DNA of 64,000 bases from Pardosa pseudoannulata (GCA_032207245.1 CM063508.1:117083286-117147285), one strand, 5' to 3'; shown: positions 11,283-24,240, counted from the first letter of the stretch. Program-made: numbers and translations. The notes: generated from the sequence alone by a model not told the origin.

Positions 11283-11435
11283 TGCTTTCATTATATGCGA
11301 AAACGTCAGCAAATTTCCTGGAAAGGAAGATCGTTTTTCTGAATACAGCAATCGATACCAGATTTTAAAGTACTTATTTCCTACAAGTTCTGCTTAAATT
11401 TCAGATTCATCATTCGATTTTCTGGCTCAGTGATG
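11283..11435. repeat. Dispersed repeat, copy 1
   Basis: About 150 bp similar to 42427-42590: shared 'cattatatgcgaaaac', 'ttcctggaaaggaa', 'aatacagcaatcgat' and 'gattttctggctca' in the same order and spacing. Family not identified. Confidence 0.65.
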
Positions 11436-11689
11436 GGCAACAACGGCCCACAGTTAATAGATTCCCTCCGTCTTGCCACATATTTTGAAACAATCGGTGA
11501 GAAAATGTCAATGCCAGTGTTTAGAAAAAGTAATTTAATAAAATTTTAATTTTCTTCACAAACAAATTTTCCTTAGAAATTAAAACATTTTACCTTTGCA
11601 TATGTAATATATAGAAGTGAGAAATTTTATTGAAAATGGTTTAAAGCTTTTACATATTCAAAAATGAGCTTGTTGTAATATATATGTAT

Positions 11690-12898
11690 TGTGACGTCCT
11701 GAAGTATGGGTAGGCGATATCGTCAATGATACAGGCTGGACAACCGTTTACTCTGGATTAAATACTTTATTCGAGTGAATAATTATGTACAGCTATGTAC
11801 AGGTTTCAGTAGATTCTAAATCTTCTGATATCTCGTGCTGAGATAATGTTAACACAATTACAATGCTTCGGTACAGTGAAACTAGTCCTTCTTGAACACT
11901 GGAACAGTTCGCTAATTAGTGCCCGGTACGAAACGTTGACCCTATAATCTCCGGGATGACGATCAGTACAGTCGGCTTTCACACTGAGGCTCAAACACTC
12001 AGAGTGCGTATCGCGCTGGAGCTCGTTGAAGAAACTAAGGATGCAGGACGATTGAAAATGAGAGCAAGGGTCGTTATCAGCGACCTAATTCTAAGCCCGA
12101 AGTAGAAAAAATATATTAAAGCTAACGGGAATAGGATCCTAAAGTCGAAAGTCGACCTCTTATCAAAGCAGAGACGCTGGCCGTCTCTAAAGCAAAGCAA
12201 GCTCCGGAAATCGGAGAGACAAAGATTGGACTCCTCTAGAGCTCCACAAAACAACTCCAAAGCAACTCTCAAGAAAAAGCCCCCTTCTTCACATAGGAGC
12301 CACACAGGATGGATTGGCAACAGTACTCCCTGGGCCAAGCCCTCTAGTACTGGGTTTGCTGACAATGGTAGTGCTTCAATCGATTGAGCATTTTGTTGGC
12401 AATAACATAAGCCCCCCTTCTTGGCTCAGCCAATCTTCTTTTATAGGGGTCCCGGTTCCCTTAGCGTGATTCTTCCGGAACCTTCCAGAACCAGGCTGAC
12501 GCAATCTTGCGGTCAACTTCCCGCCTGGATCAGCTGATCCGTTTCCAGATGTGGCTGAAAGGTCGTCTTTAAGTCAACTGACCAAAACAACTTAAATTCA
12601 TTTGCGACACTGGTAACTGGGCCCATATGTGCACTACAGCGTCGCTCGGTTAATAATTATTAACGAGTCCTTTGACGGCAGTCGACATTATAAAGGCGCA
12701 GACACACTGGCTCCCACATACTTACAGTTCTTAATGTACCGCCACCTAAGCGACTGCCTAGATATTGTGCCTGAGACGTTACTACACAAACGGCTTTGTC
12801 CGGACCACGCGTGTCTACTTACCGCTAATCATAATGGTCCGCTGCGGAAGATCATCATACATTCTTCTTTCGCTCGGGTCATGTAACGGATCGTTACA
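11690..12898 (-). mobile_element. Solo LTR of an LTR retrotransposon
   Basis: A 1.2-kb block of clearly higher GC than its surroundings. It starts TGTGACGTCC and ends GATCGTTACA, so it has TG...CA termini on either strand. Read on the minus strand it has the parts of an LTR in order: a TATA box (TATAAAAGA at about 12431-12439) and a poly(A) signal AATAAA (11766-11771) about 80 bp before the end. Flanks GTAT (left) and GTAC (right) look like a decayed 4-bp target duplication. No gag or pol sequence, primer-binding site or second LTR lies next to it, so the internal part was probably lost by LTR-LTR recombination. Open frames inside it (for example 11991-12365 minus) have no retroviral motif. 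Confidence 0.6.
12431..12439 (-). promoter_or_regulatory. TATA box in the solo LTR
   Basis: TATAAAAGA on the minus strand, the expected U3 promoter position upstream of an AATAAA in the same strand. Inferred from LTR architecture. Confidence 0.45.
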
Positions 12899-12962
12899 GT
12901 ACATATATGTGCTTATTTTCTTTTATATTAAAATTAAAAAAATATAGATATTAAAAACAGAA

Positions 12963-13395
12963 TTTGAATTTTCGAACTGCGAAGTTTTATAATTACTAGA
13001 GAGGTATCCATTCTTGTCCACTGTATACGACGTTATTCTTCAAGAATATGAGGATAGCATGAATATAGCTGTCCATTAGAAAGTTGGAGGTACTTTTACA
13101 AAAGCAGTCTCATTAATCACATTTGAATAATAATTTTCAAATTATATTATTTAAAAAAACAAAACATTTTATTATGTTATTACAAAGAACAAAGTCGAGA
13201 CATGAAAAGAAAAATTTGAATTTACGAAATACTAAGTTATATAAACTACTACAGAGGTGACCATTCTTGTCCACATCATACGAGGTTAGTTTACAGGAAT
13301 ATGCGGATAGAATGAACATACATAGTCCATTAGAAAGGTGGAGGTACTTTTACAAAATCAATCCCATTTGAATAATAATTTTCAAATTATATTAT
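12963..13395. repeat. About 250-bp tandem duplication
   Basis: Copy 1 (12963-13155) and copy 2 (13215-13395) share 'ccattcttgtccac', 'agtccattagaaag.tggaggtac', 'ttttacaaaa' and 'tttgaataataattttcaaa' in order. Identity is moderate, so the duplication is not recent. Confidence 0.8.
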
Positions 13396-14397
13396 TTCTT
13401 TCAATCTGTATAAAGTTTTTTATGAAATAATTTTGATAATTTTTCTATAAAATAATTATTTTTTCTGTTTTTGTCTCGCTTTTAAAAAGGTTTTATGATC
13501 ACTGATCTAGCTTATTCTGATATTGTCAACAATTTCTCATATTCGAGCAGATTTGTAGACGTATCGTATAGGCCAAATAAACAACTCGGAGCTAAAAATT
13601 TCACTTAAAATCATTTATAGGTTGTGACTCGAAGCGTTTACGATTGAAATAGTGAAACCTGTTGTTCCTTGATCCAACTACACCTTTGTCTCACGGTGCT
13701 TCAATGCCATCTATTGAAAATTTTCTTAAGAGTTATGTTCTATATATAGACTTCTTTGTTCAGAGCGGGATCTCATAAAAAACAAGGACAGTTTCGATAT
13801 CAGTAAAGTTGGTACTTCAATTAAAATAAATGTCTCATAAAGTATTTTTATTTTCCTTTTTTTTCCTCAAGGAGAGCTCAATCATGTTAATATGATTTTT
13901 ATCAGTAAATCAGAAGCTGTTAACAAAAATATTAAACCTATATCCGTCACATTAACTTTTCATCTAGATGAATGTAGTTGCGTACCTCTGTATCGCGGTA
14001 CCCGTGCATAGTTTTAACTTTCAGAAATTGAAAAAACTTTCATGCCAACCAAATTGTAGAATAAAATTTATTGAGAAAGCAAATTTTTTTAGGCGATTTA
14101 TAAAGAGGACAATATTTTTATTATTTTGTAAACAATTTTTATTAATATAAATAGTAAAACACCTTTTCATAAATAAACTAGTTTTATATACAAAGTAATA
14201 AATATTTTATCACAGTAATAATATATAGTGCACAAGTTTATTATTATTGCAATACAATTCAATGAAAACTCAATTATATACAGATTTCATTCCCTAGGAT
14301 CTAATCCATCAAACTATACTTTGACATGATACTTAGTATATCTTCCTTTTAGCTTTTTGTTCTGCATATTTTGACATTGCGTCACCAAAATCTATAG
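13396..14397. other. Unannotated AT-rich sequence
   Basis: No gene or recognised repeat. Short frames (13968-14150 plus) have no supporting feature. Confidence 0.5.
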
Positions 14398-15345
14398 CTT
14401 TAAGTACAGTGTTTTCATTTTTTAATATGACTAAAGTAAAGAGTCTTGTCATCCCCATCAGAGTTGGTACCTGGTGCGGGATGTACGCACTGCACCCACC
14501 TTTGCACGTTACTGGATGGTTGTGAATAACAAATGTCCCGACAATCTGCTCGTTGTACCTCAGACCGGCTACTTTGTTTTATCACAGTTTGGTTAAGATA
14601 CAACAGATTCCACTAAAAAAAGGATAAAGTAGTTATTTGTGCAAATATTTGAATTTTTATAGCAAATATTTCATGAACCTGAAATGAGATAGAAAACACA
14701 ATAGGGTCCTAAACTCGTCCAAAGCTGGTGACCAGTGTGCCATAGTACAACGTCATAGTTAAGTAGCTTGACAACGTCACGATTTTGTTGACAATTTTGT
14801 TATGGAGCATCAAATAGTTGGCCAACATTATTTCCTCAGACAATACAAAGTAGGTCCTCGGAATTTAGAAGCTTTAAGTTCAGTGTTTTCATTTTTTAAT
14901 ATGACTAATGTAAAGAGTCTTGTCATCCCCATCAGAGCTAGTACCTGGTGCTAGATGTATGCACTGCACCCGCCTTTGCACGTTATTGGATGGTTGTAAA
15001 TAACAAATGTCCCGACAATCTGCTCGTTGTACCTCAGACCGGCTACTTTGTTTTATCACAGTTTGGTTAAGATACAACAGATTCCACTAAAAAAAGGATA
15101 AAGTAGTTATTTGTGCAAATATTTGAATTTTTATAGCAAATATTTCATGAACCTGAAATGAGATAGAAAACACAATAGGGTCCTAAACTCGTCCAAAGCT
15201 GGTGACCGGTGTGCCATAGTACAACGTCATAGTTAAGTAGCTCGACAACGTCACGATTTTGTTGACAATTTTGTTATGGAGCATCAAATAGTTGGCCAAC
15301 ATTATTTCCTCAGACAATACAAAGTAGGTCCTCGGAATTTAGAAG
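14398..15345. repeat. 474-bp tandem duplication, two copies
   Basis: Copy 1 is 14398-14871 and copy 2 is 14872-15345, with only scattered substitutions and no visible shift, so the duplication is recent. Both contain the same 62-codon minus frame (14415-14603 and 14889-15077), which starts MYLNQTVIKQSSRSEVQ and ends YFSHIKK or YISHIKK. No family is recognised and most differences change the residue, so I do not call it a gene. Copy 2 ends exactly where the inverted SINE-2 begins. Confidence 0.9.
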
Positions 15346-15560
15346 CAGGGGCCAAGCAGATTACGTCCAGGTTTGGCCTGCCACCGCCATAGGTATCGTT
15401 TGGAAACTTGGATGACATTGCTATCAAGAACTTATTTTTCGTTTCCCAACCACAATTAATGAATAGGGAGAATCTTTGGGCGGCTCGAACCTTAAAGTCG
15501 CAGCCTTCCGGTTACGAGATAGGATCCCAGCCTTTATCGACTGAGCTACCGTGGTTCATA
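15346..15560 (-). repeat. SINE-2 copy
   Basis: On the minus strand the head reads CACGGTAGCTCAGTCGATAA (A-box-like), CTATCTCGTAACCGGAAGG and GGTTCGAGCCGCCC (B-box-like). A tail follows with AATGTCATCC and AATCTGCTTGGCC. It is the best preserved tRNA-like head of this family in the window. The length of the head and the missing acceptor pairing argue against a functional tRNA. Confidence 0.75.
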
Positions 15561-16340
15561 TATTAATTACTGAAAAATAAATTGATATTCTTTTTCTATC
15601 ATTACAAAATTTCCGATGCCTTTTATCACAGTGGTATTAATTTCTTTTCTTAAGCACAATGCAATTTACGCTCTGAAAGTCACGATATACGGAAATTTAT
15701 CTTTGCTAAGATAAAAATCAGTCCAACGTACATCTAATAAACCTCATTCATACCAACAAAAACAACAAAAAAAATAATTTACTCTCCATTCTCCCTTTTT
15801 GACATTTCCCTGCACACTTTCCCCCGTCTCCACCGAGAATAAAAAAGATATCCCAGAATTGATTATACCTGAAAACTCAGTTGGCAACAAACACGTAGAA
15901 ATATTCGACTTAAAGGAAAACCAAGAATATTTTCTTGGTTTGGCTATATATTGCTTTAATTTTCGGGTGTTAAGATTTTTCCTCGAAGATACACTCTACG
16001 TTCTATAATAACACTTCCAATGCCGTCGTTATCTTCGTAAGTGTTTGACAACGAGCCAATTGGGAAAAAAAGAGGCTAAGGTTCTAGAGGAAAGAGGATC
16101 TAAATTGTTATCGTTATTTACACAGCCGTGAAGAGAAAAACTGATCTGTTTGTGTCCAAACAAATATATTTATCATAGTCGTTCTTAGTATCAAAAACAT
16201 TTTGTATTTTGTAGTATATACGTGTATATCAAAAGTGGACCGAAGGTCGTACAAACTAGATACCTGTCCGAAGTGGCATTTTGACCAAATTTATTACGTA
16301 CATTTTTTTATGAAAAAAAAAACTGTATACAAATATTTTA
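15561..16340. other. Unannotated sequence
   Basis: A 69-codon plus-strand frame (15799-16008) has fairly normal composition but no motif, no splice context and no related copy. I see no other feature. Confidence 0.45.
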
Positions 16341-16344
16341 CAAA

Positions 16345-17720
16345 GTGTAGTTCTTTACAGATTGGAAGCCTAGAACATAGCAATTTTATATAATTTTTAT
16401 CAGCACTGAACGGACAGGCTACGTAAATTTACGTTTTTTATGGAATTTTCATTACTGTTCTTTCATTTAATTTTTTTTGTAATTATTAGTTATAGGTTTA
16501 ATAATGTCTAATAAAGTCGACACGCTTTAAAGATATTCATATATGTTTTATTCTTTCAAAAAGTGCCCAGAAATCAAACAAATGGATAAACAATCATTCC
16601 GTTAAATATTAATTTAATTGAAATATCAACCAGTGCAAGTATTTTGTTTTGAAATACAGGGTGGTCCAAAACTATTGACGGAAGCAATTCAAATTATAGT
16701 ATATTATACTTGAAATAGATTTATTGTTGGAAACAATCTAAAAGTGATATACATTCCAAAATGAATCTAAATCTTTTCTGGAAAACCTTAATCACCCAGA
16801 TCGAAGGCTATGTGGAAAGAGCTTAAAGAGAAATAAGGTTCTGTACAGATTCTGTACAGATTGAAAGCTTAGAACATAATTATTTCACATAATTTTTATC
16901 AACACTGAAAGGACAGGCTAAGTAAATTTACTTTTTTTTTATAGAGTTTTCATTCTTGTTCGTTAATTTCAGTTTTGTTTGTAATTATTAGTTATTGGTT
17001 AAATAATGTCTAATAAGCAACAGGTTTTAAAGATATTCATGAAGTATGTTTAATTCTTACAAAAATTGCCCAGAAACCAAAAATCAGGATAAAGAGTCAT
17101 TCCGTTAAGTATTAATTTAATTGAAATATGAGCCAGTGCAAGTTTTTTTATTTTTATTTATTTATTTATTTATTTATTTTTGCAATACAGGGTGGTCCAA
17201 AAATATTGAAGGCAGCATTTCGAATTGTAGTGTATTATACTTGAAATAGATGCATTGTTGGAAGCAATCTAAAAGGGATATACATTCCAAAATGAGTCTA
17301 AATCTTTTCTGGAAAACCTTAATTATTCAGACCGAAGGCTGAAAAGAGGCTAGTGAGAAATAAGTTTCTGTACGGATTCTGTACAGATTGGAAGCTTAGA
17401 GCATAATTATTTCCTATAATTTCATCAACACTGAAAGGACGGGCTACGTAAATTTACTTTTTTTATATAGAATTTTCATTATTGTTCGTTTATTTCAAAT
17501 TTGTTTGTAATTATTAGTTATTGGTATTATACTTGAAATACTTGAAATTGAGGGAAGCAATTCGAATTGTAGTGTATTATACTTGAAATAGATTTATTGT
17601 TGGAAGCAATCTAAAAGTAATTACATTCTAAAATGAATCTATATCTTTTCTGGAAAACCTTAATCACCCAGACCGAAGGCTGTGTGGAAATCGGCTAGTG
17701 AGAAATAAGGGTGTATAATT
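16345..17720. repeat. About 500-bp tandem repeat, roughly three diverged copies
   Basis: 'ggacaggctacgtaaattta' recurs near 16412, 16911 and 17437 (steps about 499 and 526). 'cagggtggtccaaaa' recurs at 16660 and 17188. Each is followed by 'ttgaaatagat.tattgttgga' and 'cttttctggaaaaccttaa'. The CAGGGTGGTCCAAAA phrase resembles a mariner-type terminus, but no inverted partner is present. A (TTTA)n tract at 17147-17180 lies in one copy. The third copy is rearranged. Confidence 0.75.
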
Positions 17721-18690
17721 CCCAAGTTATTTCAAATATAATTAACGAATATACCTTAGACACCTAAGTTACCCGTTCAGTTTACAATATTACGTAACAG
17801 CTCTTGGAACAGGAAATAATCCAAACCTCTGATTTTTATTCTTTCTTCTAGATCCTGAAAACTGATTTGAACCAATCAAATAGTTTGTCTTTAGTGATGA
17901 CATAAACTAAATGACTTCACAAAGAATTCCTTAAGCTCTCAAGGAAAAGAAGATAAAACAAGGGAATTTAAGTTGGAATTTATCAGTACCGTCTACATTG
18001 TCCTGTTTATATAATTTTTGGCATCGTTCCTTTGAAAATAAGCCTGGGGCTTTTATTTGTCCATCTAAAAGCTATCTGTATTTCTCTCCGCTTTTTTAAA
18101 GTTCTTCGTATTTGCCAATGAAAATTTAGAATCTTTGTTGTAGGCACTTTATACAAAAGGCTCTTTATCTTGAGTTTTTTCCGACCTGAAATGAGATATT
18201 TTAAACTTCGAGTGTACGGTTGATTTTCTCCATTCACAATGTGCACTGTTTAAGAGATATAGTACCTTTCGAGCTGAAAAGTCTTATATTATATCTACCT
18301 ATTTTTAATTCGTTATAAAACCAAATATTCTGTTTTTGTTTAAAATGCAATGTTTACTAAATCATTAATTAGAATCTAACTTTATATTATAAGATTATTT
18401 ATTTTGTTGCAGGAATCAATACATTTAAAAACATGTATAAAATTGTACAACAACTTAAAAAATAGGGATAAACTTACCAACAATTTAACTTTTGACAACT
18501 ATAAGTTAGAAACAGAAGCTAATTATTTATTTTATAAGCCAAAATGATATTTATACGAGCAATACATTTTGTTTTAAAGCATGATAAACATTAAATTTTT
18601 AATTTTTAATTTCTTGAGAATTTTTAATTTTTTTTTAATTTTAAAATATTTGATATCTTTAAAATCTTGGTATGAACAATAAAACAAGTA
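17721..18690. other. Unannotated AT-rich sequence
   Basis: About 65 bp near 18255-18320 resembles 3620-3680. 18500-18590 resembles one unit of the 5.1-6.3 kb repeat. The 79-codon minus frame (18007-18246) has no motif. Confidence 0.5.
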
Positions 18691-21520
18691 TTTTACTTCA
18701 ATTTGCTACAAAAATTTAGAAAATATTAGACATATGTTAAAATTTGTCCTTCTGATAAATAGATTTCATTCTTTTCATTTGGTGTACATTGTGTTACTAT
18801 AAAGCGTATACTACTAAATTGACAAAAACTAATAACATTTTAAAGTTAGAATGTTATTAAAAATATTCTAACAACGCTTATTCTAAATGGAGCAGAACTG
18901 TTTATTTTATAATGATTCGAAAACAATGGTGTTAACAATGGTGGTTCTTAAAAAGTTTTAATTTTTTAAATTTTTAAATGTCAGATATCTTTAAAATCTT
19001 TGTATAAACAATAAAACAAATATTTTACTTCAATTTGCTACACAAATTTAGAAAATACTAGACATATTTTTAAATTTATTCTTCTGGTAAATAAATTTCA
19101 TTCTTTTCATTTGGTGTACATTGTGTCACTATAAAGCGTATACTATTAAACTGACAAAAACTAATAATATTTTAAAGTTAGATTGTTATTAAAAAATTGG
19201 TAAAAAAGTTCATTCTAAACGGATCAGAATAAAAATTTAGAATATACTAGACATATTTTAAAATTTGTCCTTCTGGTAAATAAATTTCATTCTTTTCATT
19301 TGGTGTACATTGTGTTACTATAAAGCGTATACTACTAAATTGACAAAAACTAATAATATTTTAAAGTTAGAATGTTTTTAAAAATTTGCTAAAAATGTTC
19401 ATTCTAGACGGAGCAGAACTGTTTTTATATAATGATTCGAAAACAATGGTATTAACAATGGTGGTTCTTAAGAATTTTTAATTTTTAAAACTTTAAAATA
19501 TCAGATATCTTTAAAATCTTTCTACAAACAATAAAACCAATATTTTACTTCAATTTGCTGCAAAAATTTAGAATATACTAGACATATTTTAAAATTTGTC
19601 TTTCTGGTAAATAAATTTATTTTTTTTCACGTGGTGTACATTGTGTTACTATAAAGCGAGTACTACTGAACTGACAAAAACTAATAATATTTTAAAGTTA
19701 GAATGTTATTAAAAATTTGCTAAAAAAATTCATTCTAAATGGATCAGAACAAAAATTTAGAATATACTAGACATATTCTAAAATTTGTCCTTTTGGTAAG
19801 TAAATTTCATTCCTTTCATTTGGTGCACATTGTGTTACTATAAAGTGTATACCACTAAATTGACAAAAAATAATAATATTTTAAAGTTAGGATGTTAATA
19901 AAATTTTGCCAAAAATGTTCATTCTGAACGGAGCAGAACTGTTTATTTTATAATGATTCGGAAACAATGGTGTTAACAATGGTGGTTCTTAAGAATTTTT
20001 ATTAATTTTTTAATTTTTCAAATATCAGATATATTTAAATTCTTTGTATAAACAATAAAACAAATATTTTACTTGAATTTGCTACAAAAATTTAGAAAAT
20101 ATTAGACATATTTTAAAATTTGTCCTTCTGATAAATAGATTTCATTCTTTTCATGTGGTGTACATTGTGTTACTCTGTAGCGTATACTACTGAACTGACA
20201 AAAACTAATAATATTTTAAAGTTAGAATGTTATTAAAATTTTGCAAAAAATGTTCATTCTGAACGGAGCAGAACTGTTTATTTTACAATGATTCGAAAAC
20301 AATGGTGTTAACAATGGTGGTTCTTAAGAATTTTTAATTTTTTAATTTTTAAAATATCAGATATCTTTAAATTCTTTGTATAAACAAAACAAATATTTTA
20401 CTTGAATTTGCTACAAAAATTTAGAATATACTAGATATATTCTAAAATTTGTCCTTCTGGTAAATAATTCTCATTCTTTTCATTTGGTGTGCATTGTGTT
20501 ATTATAAAAAGCATACTACTAAACATACAAAAATTAATAATATTTTAAAGTTAGAATGTTATTAAAAATTTGCTAAAAATGTTCATTCTAAACAGATCAG
20601 AACAAAAATGTAGAATATACTAGACATATTTTAAAATTTGTCCTTCTGGTAAGTAAATTTCATTCCTTTCATTTGGTGTACATTGTATTACTATAAAGTG
20701 TATACTATAAACTGACAAAAACTAATAATATTTTAAAGTTAGAATGTTATTTAAAAATTTGCTAAAAAAGTTCATTCTAAACGGAACAGAACAAAAATTT
20801 AGAATATACTAGACATATTTTAAAATTTGTCCTTCTGGTAAGTAAATATCATTCATTTTATTTGGTGTACATTGTGTTACCATAAAGTGTATACTACTAA
20901 ATTGACAAAAAGTAATAATATTTTAAAGTTAGAATGTTATTAAAATTTTGCTAAAAATGTTCATTCTGAACGGAGCAGAACTGTTTATTTTATAATGATT
21001 CGAAAACAATGGTGTTAACAATGGTGGTTCTTAAGAATTTTTAATTTTTTAATTTTTAAAATATCAGATATCTTTAAAATTTTTGTATAAACAAAAAAAA
21101 AAATATATATTATTTTTCAATTTGCTACAAAAATTTAGAAAATGTTAGACATATTTTAAAATTTGTCCCTCTGGTAAAAAATTTCATTCTTTTTATTTGG
21201 TGTACATTGTGTTACTATAAAGCGTATACTACTGAACTGACAAAAACTAATAATATTTTAAAGTTAGAATGTTTTTAAAAATTTGCTAAAAATGTTCATT
21301 CTAGACGGCGCAGAACTGTTTTTATATAATGATTCGAAAACAATGGTATTAACAATGGTGGTTCTTAAGAATTTTTAATTTTTAAAACTTTAAAATATCA
21401 GATATCTTTAAAATCTTTCTACAAACAATAAAACAAATATTTTACTTCAATTTGCTGCAAAAATTTAGAATATACTAGACATATTTTAAAATTTGTCTTT
21501 CTGGTAAATAAATTTAATTT
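18690..21520. repeat. Satellite array with two monomer lengths (about 331 and 189 bp)
   Basis: The anchor 'ggtgtacattgtg' (or a one-base variant) occurs near 18781, 19112, 19302, 19633, 19822, 20157, 20486, 20675, 20863 and 21199. The steps are about 331, 190, 331, 189, 335, 329, 189, 188 and 336. Long monomers include 'gagcagaactgtttattttataatgattcgaaaac' and 'caatggtggttctta'; short ones jump from 'ggatcagaac' straight to 'aaaaatttagaatatac'. The array ends about 21515. Extremely AT-rich, with no coding potential. Confidence 0.95.
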
Positions 21521-22990
21521 ATTTCTCTAGATCATAGTTTCCTAAACTTTTTTTTTTTTTGCTGTAGGAACCGCATAATATCTACGAAAATTTTATGGGA
21601 TCACTTAAGCATTGCACAAATAACCACGCGCGTGAGTAAAATTGCCAATTTCTTCATTTGTACTGTAATATACTATTGCAGTTTTAGGTCTTTAATTTTT
21701 AATTTTAAGACATAGAACAATGTGAACATTTTAACCAAGTAACAAATTTAAAAGTACAATACAATAATACAAAATTAATTAATTAGGTAAATTCGAATAT
21801 TAACTATTATCTGTCTATTAAGTGACTTTAAAGGTTACTACTGAGAAAACCTACTTCTACTACTTACTTCTAACAAGGCATAATCGATGATTAAGTATAA
21901 ATGGGATGGGTGTGCCTGCTTTAATAGCGTTTTTTAAACTTCAGTTGTGCTCCAGTTTAAGTTTTGTAATCAGTTTTAATTACCTTCCTGACTAGCTAGA
22001 GATCTGTCATTTTTCACACAGGTACATTTCTGATGACAATACAGTATTCAATCATAGAAAAACTAGGCTAATGAAAAAAAACCTAATTTTTCTATGATTG
22101 AATATTGTGTTATCAGTTTGGTGAATACAAAAAGCTGTTCAGTACTTGGAATTCCAATTGCAGATATTTTAAACTAGTATTGCCATCTATTTGCAAACAG
22201 CATAACTAATATTTAAGCTCAAATTTAAATGGGATTTGGACAACAATAAAACGATGACTCCTGTTTCAGAAAAAATAGGTATATTTTTTCTGAACTTCTC
22301 TAGAAATCTTTGATATTTTCTGATAAATCTTCAGTTAAAGAAATAATCTAGTATTTCTTGATCATGTTGATTTTATTTCTACTTGAATTAAAAGAAATTT
22401 GGTCTTCTCTAGTGAAAATGCACCAAGAACGACCTATATTACATTTGTTCCTTAAACAATATCACATAACATACTTTCCCTTTTAAATATTAATCTAAAG
22501 TTTATTTTTTTATTATGTTATCAATTTTTTGCAAAATAGCCGACAACGCAAGCTATAGCACATCTTCTAGGTTTTTAGATTTGATCGACACTTTGATTTT
22601 ATGGTGATTAAACAAGAAATTGTCGTCTCACCAATGGTAATAGATATAAGTAAAAGAAAATGTATGGAAATTTCAGAAATTATTGGAAATTCTTTTGCGA
22701 CTCCAAGCCAAAAATGAACGAAAGGCTATTAAATTCAATTTTCCGATTGAATGAAGTGAAAGCCGAATCATTTGATAACTCGGCAATTTCTCTTTGTAAA
22801 TTTAATGACAAGTGAGAAATATTTCCTTGGTGAATTCCGAATAAGTTAAAGAAATATCGAAATGGCTAAAGTTTTTGTTGACCTTTGTTGCAATCCCAAT
22901 TGAGGTCCCAATTGATCTACTGTTTAGGAAATTCTGCTGTAGATTATATTTCTTAAGTTCATGATGAAACTTAAAGTTAGTGTTCCGTCC
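21521..22990. other. Unannotated AT-rich sequence with a hairpin
   Basis: Contains the hairpin described separately (22046-22103). Near 21535, 'agtttcctaaactttttttttttt' followed by 'aggaaccgc' resembles one end of a hAT-type element, but no partner end was found. No gene. Confidence 0.45.
22046..22103. repeat. Imperfect palindrome, 22-bp arms
   Basis: ATTCAATCATAGAAAAACTAGG (22046-22067) pairs with 22082-22103 with one mismatch across a 14-nt loop. Weaker pairing continues outward toward 22031 and 22116. It may be a tiny foldback element; no target duplication is clear. Confidence 0.75.
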
Positions 22991-24240
22991 AGCAGCCATG
23001 ATGCGACAGCAATTGCTTAATAGTTTTGTAAACTGTGTTTATTTTGTAACCGTTGAGCGTAGCGCCATCTGTAAAAAAAATACAATAGTGTTCGCTGAGA
23101 GCGAGGGGATTAAATCGGCCATATATTCTGTTTTTTCTTGGTTTTCTTTAAAGTGGATGGTTTGGACGACGTTGGGAGTGAGAATATTCAAAGTCATTGT
23201 AAGTAAATGCTTTATTCCTTTTAATCATAAATCTTATTGGGTTGTCATTTTCCCAACGCTGATCCAATCCATATTCATTTAATTCTATTTCATTGTGTTT
23301 AAGTATTTTGTATCCCCCTCGTTTACGCATTATTCTTATTTATTATACATTACACTAATTCTTAACATCTCACAGGTGCTACCATATTGCAGTTGAGATA
23401 TGTCACAAGGTACTTTCGCGTCATAATGACGTCAGAAGTCGCCAGACATGTGAATTTGGTACCATAAATTCTCCTCTCTTGCGTCATCTGACGTCACTTT
23501 GACGAGTTTTAACACACTTATAATGCAGTATGCCAGCAACCTTAGTTTTAATAAGTACGTTATTCATTTTACGGTAATGAAATGCTTTATTTTCAAAATA
23601 GCTTATATTGTTCCTGTAATATAATGTAAAAATAATATGAATTTTGAAATAAGTATAACATTCATATGCGAACCTTTATTACTTGGACCGATGCCTGCGG
23701 GCTATGCGGTTAGCATATTAATAAAAATAAAGGTAGTAGTAATAAATGTTACACGATCGTGATGTAGTATTTCTGAACAATTTCATAATCTTCCCTACTT
23801 TTCATCTACTCGTTGCGTATAACAGCTTGCATTGCATCAGAGATTTCCTTCTTCTGCTCTGGCAACGTTTAAATAATCGTTGACTTTATGTGACAGCTTT
23901 TTACTCGTACAGAAACACACTCTCGACCTGATAAATAAACTTATTTTTAAAACATAACGGGAGAGCAAAGCGCAAGATAAACCCGGCAATCTCCATTATT
24001 TCACTCTTTTAAGTATTTTCCCCCCGATGCCCCTTCTCACCACGGTTACGGAAAGAAATAAAGAAAGAAAAAGAAAGGGAGCTGTAGATGTTAAGAGAGC
24101 ATTTTTAGTTGATTTTGCAATGCCAGCTCGGGGTGTTGTATTTATAGCGGTCGAAGGCAGGACGCGCGATCATTAGCTGCGAATTTTTTTTTTTCTCCTT
24201 TCGAAAGTTTCTTTTACCTTTCGTTGAATTTCGTTGAATT
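22991..24240. other. Unique, higher-complexity region, possible regulatory DNA
   Basis: This is the least repetitive stretch of the window and has islands of near-normal GC (22980-23170, 23380-23510, 23990-24180). It contains two perfect CRE octamers and few simple repeats. The frames present (22980-23282 plus, for example) have no recognisable protein motif. It could be an exon-flanking, promoter or conserved non-coding region of a nearby gene; the sequence alone does not decide. Confidence 0.35.
23427..23496. promoter_or_regulatory. Two perfect CRE octamers 62 bp apart
   Basis: TGACGTCA occurs at 23427-23434 and again at 23489-23496, with additional half-sites (CGTCA) beside each. TGACGTCA is the palindromic binding site of CREB/ATF factors. 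Two in 70 bp of AT-rich DNA is unexpected by chance. Whether a promoter lies here is inference. Confidence 0.4.

Noticed and set aside
11991..12365. 124-codon minus-strand frame in a GC-richer block
   Set aside because: It lies inside the putative solo LTR and has no gag, pol or host-protein motif; higher GC alone makes longer frames likely.
14415..15077. Two near-identical 62-codon frames as a duplicated small gene
   Set aside because: They arise from a 474-bp tandem DNA duplication in which most base changes alter the residue, so there is no sign of protein-level constraint.
15480..15556. Possible tRNA gene on the minus strand
   Set aside because: A- and B-box-like sequences are present, but the spacing is too long, the acceptor stem does not pair and the copy continues into a SINE tail. 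The same reasoning rejects 3693-3781 and all SINE-1 heads.
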